Assembly (NCBI RefSeq): GCF_900091725.1
Contig: NZ_FMBW01000069.1
Location: 27,692 to 91,691, forward strand
DNA from: Streptomyces sp. DvalAA-43
Lineage (GTDB): Bacteria; Actinomycetota; Actinomycetes; Streptomycetales; Streptomycetaceae
DNA length: 64,000 bases
Direction of reading: 5' to 3'
Under the pieces are notes generated by a model that saw only the letters and a list, made by a program, of their open reading frames with translations, searched no databases and was not told the DNA's origin. Below, in pieces: positions 53,453 through 64,000 of this stretch. Both the position numbers and the translations under genes were made by a program. Position 1 is the first letter of the stretch, and every line of letters begins with the position of its first letter.

Positions 53453-56400
53453 TCACCGCCCGCGCGGTCCCGGGGTGAGCGTGTCGAGCGGGAAGCCGGA
53501 GCCTCCGGTCCGCTCGGCGCAGCGGTCGGCGCTGAGCCGCCCGGCCGGGCCCGGCATGTTCGCCCAGGCGTCGCGTGCCTGCTGGGCGTGGGCCTGCTGG
53601 TCCCCGCGCAGGGCCTCCAAGCGCTCCTCCACCCGCGCGCGTTCGCCGTCCAGGGTCTCGTACCGCGCGACGGCGTCCCGGTGCCTGCCCCGGGCCCTGT
53701 CGCGTTCCTGCCGGTTGTCGTCCATGACGCGCTCGGCGTTCGCGATGGCGCGGTCCAGGCCGCCGACCTCAGTGGTGAGCCGGTCCACCTCGCGCCGCGC
53801 GGTCCGCTCCCCCTCCTCCCTGGCGCCGAGCGCGCGCACCGCGTCGCGCTGCCTGCCCTCGGCGCGTGGGAGGGCGTGCGCGGCCGACTCCGGGGCGGGC
53901 GTGCCGTCGGGTGCGGGGGCGACGGCCCGCGCCGCCGCGCGCACGTCCTCGTCGGCGGCCGCGAGATCGCGCTCCGCGGCGGTCACCTCGGCCTGCCGCT
54001 CCGTGAGGTCGCGCCCGGCCTGCCCCAGTTCCTCCCGTCGCGTGTTCCGCTCGGTGACGAGGGCGGTGTGCGTGTCGTGGGCGGCCGTGTACAGTGCCTC
54101 CGCCTCCTCCATCCGGGACTGCCGCTGCCGACGGTTCCCGTCCGCCTCCGCGACCTGCCGGCGCAGGTCCGGCAGGCGTGCGTCCAGCGGCTGCTGGGCC
54201 GCCACGGCCGCGGCCTCCCGGTCCACCGCCCGGGTGTACGCGTCGACGGCCCGGCGCAGTTGCTCCCAGCCGCCACTCGTGGCCGGGGTGACGTCCGCGA
54301 GGGAGCCGTCGGCTTCGATGGGCCAGAACCTCAGCCCCGTGGTGCCGCGTACGGCCAGTTCCACACGGCGGTGGGAGATCGCGGCGACGCGGGTCCCCAC
54401 GTAGAGCGCGTGCGCGAGCGCGGAGGCGTCCGGGTCGGCGCCGAGGTCGAGCCAGAACTGCACGGCCTCCTGCTCGGGGTCGATCCCGGAGGCGAGCAGG
54501 GCGGGCAGCTCGGTGACCGGCTCGGTGCGCCAGGCGCCGGGGTCCGCCGGGGTGCGGGCGGGCGCGGGGGCCGTTCCCTCGTCCGGCGCGGCGCGCCGCG
54601 CCCGGTCCTCGTCGGCCCGGCGTTCGCGGACCACCGAGGGCAGGTCGTACGCCCAGGGCACGGACGGCGTGGTGACGACGCCGTAGCCGAGCAGGTCGCG
54701 CTCCCCGGCCCGCACGGTGGCACTGCCGGTCACCCACCGGACCCCCTCGGGCCCGGTCACGGTGACGACGACGTCGGCGTGCGCCAGGTACGTGTACGTG
54801 TCGCCCGCCGAGGTCGTGCCGTTCTTGACCCGGTTCTGGCTCCCGGTGGTCACCGAGCTGTCGCTGCCCCCGGTGGCGGGCTGCGCGGAGAGCAACGGCT
54901 GACCGGTACCGGCCACATGGTCGTTGCGCGGCGTGGCGCTCAGTGCGAAGCGCTGCCCCAGCTCCAGGCCCCGGCTGTTGGTGGCGGTGCTCACGGCGAC
55001 GCGCGTACGGGTCCTGGCGCCGTCCGCCGCGATGTCCGCCGCCCCCGGTGCGAAGGGGCGCGGGTCGTGCACGGTCACCTGGAGGGTGACGGGCGATTCG
55101 GTGCCGCTGATCACGGGCCAGCCGCCGGGCATCCGGGGGTGGAGACCGGCCGCCGTGGCCGGTCCGGTCAGCGCCGCCGGGCGCCCGGACTGGGCGAGTT
55201 CGGTCAGGCGCGCGTTGCCCGCGTCGGGGTGGGCGTCGGCCGTCAGGCCCCAGTGGCCCTCGATGCCCGGTGAGACCGCCCGGATCGCCTCGGCCAGCTC
55301 CGGGAAGGCGTTGAAGTGGCTCAGCGGTGTGGTGCTCGTGGGCACGAACCGGGGGTGCGCGCTCAGGGTGCGCGCCCCGGCCGGGGTGGTCTCCTCCTCG
55401 GCGGGGGTCAGCAGCGGGTCGCTCTCCGTGACCCGCGCGGGCAGCGGGGTCCACTGGCGGACGCCGTCCGCCGTGTGCCCCGTGTCGGTCCGGGCGACGC
55501 TGTCGGAGCCCGCGAAGCGCAGCGCCACGTCGGCCGGGACGACCACCTCCTGCGCGGGTGCCCCGTGGAAGAAGCCGCTCAGGAACGCCGGGAGCCAGTA
55601 GCGCTCTCCCCGGTCCGCCGTCGACGCGAGCCCCCGGCCCAGGAGGCCGCCGACCAGGTCGAAGAGCGATTCGGGGATGAGGCTGGTGCGCGCCGAGACG
55701 GTGAAGCGGTAGCCGACGCGGTCGAAGTCCGCGACGTTGTCGGAGCGCTGCCAGAAGCGGTCGTCGGCGGTGCGCTCGGAGCGCCGAGTGAGGGCGCGCC
55801 CCTGGACGGCCGAGGGCAGCAGGGACCAGCGGTCCGTGTAGCGGGACGTGCCCGGACGCGGGTCGCGCAGCCCGAGGTCGAGGAGCCCCGTGACGGTACG
55901 GGAGACGGTGTCGCTCTCCATCCTGTTGTCCGGGGCGTGCGTGTTCTGCTGCTCCACGCCCGTCTTCTCCCCGGCGGGGCGGCCCTGGATCTCGCGCAGG
56001 CCCGGAGTTTGCGCCTCGGGCTCGGCGCGCAGCGTCACCTCGACGAGGTGGGCGTCGGCGCGGGCCCCGTACCGGAACCACAGGCTGACCGAACCGCGTG
56101 TCGGCAGCGTCCGCAGACGCGTCGGCGAGGTTTGGTCGGCGACGAGGGCTGCGACGCCGGGGAGGTGGGCGATGTTCCCGGGCCGGGTGACGCCGGATGC
56201 CACGCGCTCCACGAGCCGGGTGACCTCGTGCCACATGCGGTTGCGGCGCGGGCGGCGGGTGACCGGGTCGTCGAGCTGGGTGACCGAGAGGACGGCGCCG
56301 AATCCCGGCTCGCGCGTGCGGACGAAGTCGTCCGGGAGCGACACCGTGTACTGCGGTGCCGTCGGCACGACGAGCCCTTCGATCCCGCTGAACCACCGCG

Positions 56401-59400
56401 CCTCGCGGATGAGCTGCCCCGGGTAGAGCCGGAACTGGACGGCGCGCGGCACGTCGATGGCGAGCGTGATGTCGTTCCCGCTGCCGAGTCCCACCGCGTT
56501 GCCGACGACGTTGGCCGTGCCGTGCCGGATGGTGAGCAGCAGGGTGAGGTCGGCCGTGATGGGGTGCTGGGCCGCGCCCTCGGTGCCGCCGCGCACGGTT
56601 GCGCTGCTGGAGGACGTGTCCTCGACGTGCTCGCCGCGGTGCGTACGGGAGCCCGTACCGCCGATGTTGCCCCGGACGATGCGGGCGACTGTATCCTCGG
56701 GCGTGGGGCGGGGCGCGCCCCGCAGGCCGGTCACCCCGAAGGCGCGGGTGGTGGAGCTGCTCGTCGTACGTCGCTCGGCGGCGATGTCCGTGGCGTTCAC
56801 GTCGTTCTGGCCGTGGGTGGCGAACTCCTCGTCGAGCGTGGGGTGGTGGAGGTATCCCTCCACGTCCACGGCGAGGTGCTGGTCGGCGCCGAGTCCCGGC
56901 AGGACGATCCCCTCGACGGTGTAGACGCCGTTGAGGATCTGGTGCGCGCGGCCGAGGAGGCTGGAGACCCGTGTCTGCTGGTAGGCCGCCTCGTTCGCGA
57001 AGGTGCCCCTGTCCCGCGGGTCCTGGCCCACCAGACGCTCGCTCACCGGGCGCACGCCCGGCAGGGCGGCGGCCTGCCGGGCCCAATCGGACAGCTGGCC
57101 GAAGGTGCCGCGTTCCGGCCGGCCGGGGTAGTCGCCGGAGGCGAAGAGGCGCAGAGCGGCCTGGATCGCCTCCGTGGCCCGGAAGAGGTCCACGTTGGAT
57201 TCGTCGAGGAGCTTGGTGACGCCGGGCAGCGGGTTCCCCTCCTCGTCCACGAGCCCGAGAAGCGTGCGGTCGTTGTCCGCTCCGGTCCCGGTGCGCGGTG
57301 CGCGGATCGTGTAGCCCGGGACCTCGGGGACCTCGGCGGGCGCCGCGTCCGCCGGGCGGGGCAGGGTGCGGTGGTGCGCGACGGCGAGCCGGACGACGAC
57401 GGGCGCCGTGGCAGGCTGCGCCTCCCCCTGCGGAGGCACGATCCCGCCCTCGGGATCGGCGTCCTCCGTACGGGGCTCGGCGTCGGTACGGGGCTCCGCG
57501 TCCGTACCGGGCTCGGTGTCCGTACGCGGTGCGGTCTCCGTTTCCGGGGCGAGGTCCCTGAGCGGGACGGTCTCGGTGCCGGGCGGGACGTCCCTGAGGC
57601 CCGGGACCTCGGTGCCGGTGTCCGTACCGGCGGTGGTCACCGGCCGGGGGGCGGCGTCCGTCGCGGGGCGCGGTGGCGCCGGGGGCTCGGCGAAGCGGGC
57701 CACCGGCACCTGTGAGGTGCCCTGGTAGAGGTCGAGCGCGAGCCGGGCGGGTACGGCGAAGATCTCCGTCCCCCCGCTCTTGCTCGTGTTGGCCTGCTCG
57801 CTCGCGACGGCGGAGCCCGCGGTGGCGGAGCGCGCCCACGTACGGGCGTGGGTGCCGTCGACGAGGTAGTCCACCGACCAGTTTCCGGCGGGCTGGCGCG
57901 GGCCTCCGCCGATGCTGAGGTCGAGACCGAGCGCGGTGGACCGTTCGCGGGTGCCGCGCGCCTCGTGGGAGCCGGTGGCGACGGTCTCGACGTCCGGCAG
58001 CCGCAGCTCGTGCGTCGCGGCGGGCGGTCCGGTCTCCCCGGTGCGCGGGATGCGGTCCCGGGTGATGGTCATGCGCAGTTCGACACGCGTGCTGCCGCCC
58101 GTCAGGCCGGGCAGGTCCAACCAGACGGGCCTGCCGCCCTCGACGCCGTCCGGGAGCGCGGTCGCCCGGCCGATGCCGGAGCGCAGCTGCTCGAACCGCT
58201 GGAGGTTCACCAACTGGGCACGGGCGCGCCGCCGCTGGATACGGCCCTCCCAGGGCTGGTGCTCCAGCGGCGGCAGGTAGTGGAGGGCGCGCAGCCGCGC
58301 CTCGGCCCGGTCGAAGACCTCGTCGGCCCCTTCGAGCGAGAGGGGGACGGCGGTGTACCCGATGGCGGAGAGGCTGTCGAGGTGGGGCGGCAGCCCGCGC
58401 CGCTCCTCCTCCGTGGGCGCCGCCCCCGCGACGGTGTCGTGGGGCAGCAGCCGCAGTTGGACGCTCTCCTCGCCGCGCGCGATCCGGACCGGGCCCTGCG
58501 TCCCGCCGCCCGCCCGGACGAACGTCACCTCGTACGTGAGGTCCGCGGGCGTCAGCAGCTGACCGCTGGAGGTGGTGAGGCCGTGCATCATGCCCGACTT
58601 GGCACCGGTGTTGAGCGCGTCGCCCGACTGCCAGGAGGGCGCGCTCCTGAACTGGAACCTTCCACCCCAGTGGTCGGCGGCACCGGGGTGGCCCTGCTCC
58701 GTCCGGGAGGTGAACATCGGGGCGAAGGCGACGCCGATGCCCGCACCGCTGACGACACGGGCCGAGCGGTCGGTGCCGGAGCTGTGCGTGAAGCGGACCT
58801 CCAGCGCCTTGTCCCCGTCGGCCGTCCGGTGGTACGGCGTGCCGGGCGTGACGACGGCGCGGACGAGGACGAAGCCGATGACGGTGCCGTCGGCGTCAGT
58901 GAGGAGCGGGGACCTGACCCCCCGGTCGCGCTGGAGGTGCAGTGAGCCGCGTGTCAGCTGCTCGTCCAGGAAGTCCTCCAGAGCCGCCCGGGACTCCGCA
59001 CCGAGGTCGCGCTGCGCGGGAAGGTCCTCATGGTCGAGCACCTGTCGTGTCAGGAGGCCCGCGTCGAGGATGTCCTCGACCCCCCACAGGGGGAAGGTGT
59101 CGAGCCCGGCGGCGCGCGGCAGTTCGGCGGCGTCCCCTTCCGCGCCGACCCGGTTCCCGGGGAACCAGACGTGCAGCGGGCCGTGGACCTGTTCGGTGTC
59201 CCAGCCGTCGGCGGCGGCCGGTTCGGCGTCCACGCGGACCTGCCAGGCCCCGTCGAACCGTACCGAACGGGCGTCGTCGCCCGCGCGCTGGAGGATCTTG
59301 ACCGAAAGGCTCTCGCTGACGCCGATGTTGAGCGAGCGCTGCCGGAGCGTCAGGCTGGGGGCCACCGTGACGGAGACCCAGCGCAGCGGTCCCGAGGCGA

Positions 59401-60797
59401 CCTCGGGGAGCGCGAGGTAGGGCAGGGACACGGTGCGCGCGGTACCGGAGTTCTGCGCCGACGTGAGGGCCTGGACGCCCTCGCTCTGCCGCTCAAGGCG
59501 CCGCGTACGGGGCAGGGACCGGCTGACACCGGTACGCGCGTCGGGGCCTGGCCCGGTCAGACGCAGGCGCACGTCCACCGTGCGTTCCACGTCACCGACG
59601 GGCACCGTGACGCGGTGGCCCCGGGGGCCGCGGACCGCCGGGAGGTTCCCGGCGGTCTCGGTGGAGTCGAGCACGCGGTCGAGATGGGCGCGCACCGCCT
59701 CCTCGTGCGGGTTTCCCGCCTCGACACCGAGCGCGGCCATGACCTGCTCGCGCAGGCCGTGCAGGACCTCGTCGGAGGGCACCTCGTAGGCCACGAAACC
59801 GACCGAGCCGTCGTGCCGCGCACCGTAGGTCTGGATGTACGGCGAGAAGGCGGGCACCGTCTCCGTCGCGACGGGCGGCGCGACCGTCGTGGTCTCGTCC
59901 TCGACGGGCGGTACGACAGTCGTGGTCTCGTCCTCGACCGGCGGCACCACCGTCCTGGTCTCGTCCTCGACCACCGTCTCCGTCGTGGTGCCGGTCTCCA
60001 CGGGCGGGGCCGCTTCGGTACGGGGCTCGGGCGGCGTCGTGCGGGCGGGCGGCGGGGTGGGGACGGTCTCGGCCGGGCGCGGGCCCTCGCGGACCGGGCG
60101 GGTCTCGACGCCGAAGAAGACCTCGGGCGCCGTACGGCCGGGCGGGGGCGCCGCCGCCGTACGCACGGGGGGCGTGGCGGCGACTGTGCGCGCGGGCTCC
60201 CGGGCGGCGGCGTCGGCGGGCTCCGTCGCGAGCCAGGGCGAGGTGTGCGGCGGGGGGTTCTCCTGGTGGAGCAGCACCGCCGCGCGGCCCTCGCGCGGAC
60301 CGGCGGTCCATGTCCTGCCGTCCGGCAGCAGCACGGTGAGGCGCAGGTCCAGTACGGAGGCGGCGACCGCGAGGGTCAGCCACTCGGACGCGCCGGGGCC
60401 CTGGCCGGTCCGCACGCCCTGGACGAGGGCGTCCGGCTCACCGGCCGGGAGGAGCGGGGTGCCGGGCCGGGGGCCCTCCGCGGGCAGCCCGAGCGTGCGT
60501 TCCGCCGGGGGCACGGCGAACTCGGTGGCGAGCGCGCTCGCGAACCCTTCGCGCAACTCACCGGATGTGGCGGGTCGTTCGCCCCGCGAGAGCCGGCCGG
60601 TCTCGACGGGGGCGACGGCGGTCAGCACGTCCGCGAGCGTGTCGCCGCCCGCCAGGATGTGCACCGGCGTCAGCCCGTGCTCCTCCAGGTAGGCGTCCGG
60701 GGAAACGGGGACGTCCGCCACGGAAGCGGGCACCTCCTCCACCGGAACGAGGACCGGAGCACGCACCTCCTCCACCGGAGCCGGAGCGCGGTGCTCG

Positions 60798-60807
<10 letters not shown>
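53453..60807 (-). CDS. giant toxin-like protein, C-terminal part (after frameshift)
   Basis: Downstream part, about 2,450 codons, of the giant gene that enters from the right edge. The frame becomes the coding one after a G/C homopolymer at 60802-60807, where one base seems missing. It opens with a Pro/Glu-rich linker (APVEEVRAPVLVPVEEVPAS) and SPDAYLEEHGLTPVHILAGG. Then come acidic tandem repeats VEDETTTVVPP (59880-59990), long beta-rich stretches with GTTHELRLPDVE-like strands, a second acidic Thr-rich repeat (TEPGTDAEPRTD, 57470-57530), and a C-terminal coiled coil of about 250 residues rich in Arg/Glu/Ala (RQVAEADGNRRQRQSRMEEA). Function unknown; comparable to very large secreted or delivered actinobacterial polymorphic-toxin-like proteins. 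Stop at 53453, facing the lectin gene. Confidence 0.72.

Positions 60808-64000
<3,193 letters not shown>

Overview
The window is high-GC actinobacterial DNA with strong GC bias at third codon positions, GTG/TTG starts, AGGAG-type ribosome sites and Streptomyces-style families (ROK, HutC/GntR, HxlR and MarR regulators, Tat lipoproteins, a giant toxin-like protein). The density of broken insertion sequences and decayed genes between 14.6 and 49.4 kb suggests a chromosome arm of a Streptomyces or close relative. I saw no rRNA, tRNA or CRISPR array.

Region 1 (1-14.5 kb) is an intact sugar-use locus. A lipoprotein-dependent ABC importer (binding protein and two permeases, the second cut by the window edge) and a ROK repressor read leftward. 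Divergently, two GH36-type alpha-galactosidase-like enzymes flank an alkaline-phosphatase-superfamily hydrolase. A second leftward operon carries a tyrosine/dual-specificity-type phosphatase, an MFS transporter and a GH3 glycosidase. It faces a divergent HutC-type GntR regulator across a 14-bp perfect palindrome.

Region 2 (14.5-25.8 kb) is a patchwork: a 172-bp MITE-like inverted-repeat element, remnants of IS1380-, IS5-, IS110-, IS630- and IS4/IS1634-type transposases, and a nearly complete but frameshifted IS256 element. Between them are surviving cargo genes: a SnoaL-like protein, two GNAT acetyltransferases, a nitrilase, a small secreted protein and a butanediol-dehydrogenase-like enzyme.

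Region 3 (25.8-33.3 kb) groups envelope-type genes: a PIG-L deacetylase fused to a ricin-type lectin region, a Tat lipoprotein related to the N,N-dimethylformamidase beta subunit, a GT2 glycosyltransferase fused to a GtrA flippase domain, and a polytopic membrane protein. A surface-glycan role is an inference.

Region 4 (33.3-41.6 kb) is an IS graveyard (IS3, IS30, IS5, IS481 and a tyrosine recombinase, all broken). It surrounds a small secreted protein and an intact hydrolase/TetR pair with a clear operator and terminator. Region 5 (41.6-49.4 kb) has an HxlR/quinone-oxidoreductase pair, an isochorismatase-like/MFS/MarR operon and decayed citrate synthase, malate synthase, 3-hydroxyacyl-CoA dehydrogenase and nitrilase fragments.

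Region 6 (50-64 kb) has an ATPase gene, a membrane-anchored ricin-type lectin protein, and facing them a giant gene (over 3,500 codons, 5' end outside the window). It contains an HEWAH metalloprotease-like motif and a 9-copy hexanucleotide repeat next to an apparent frameshift.
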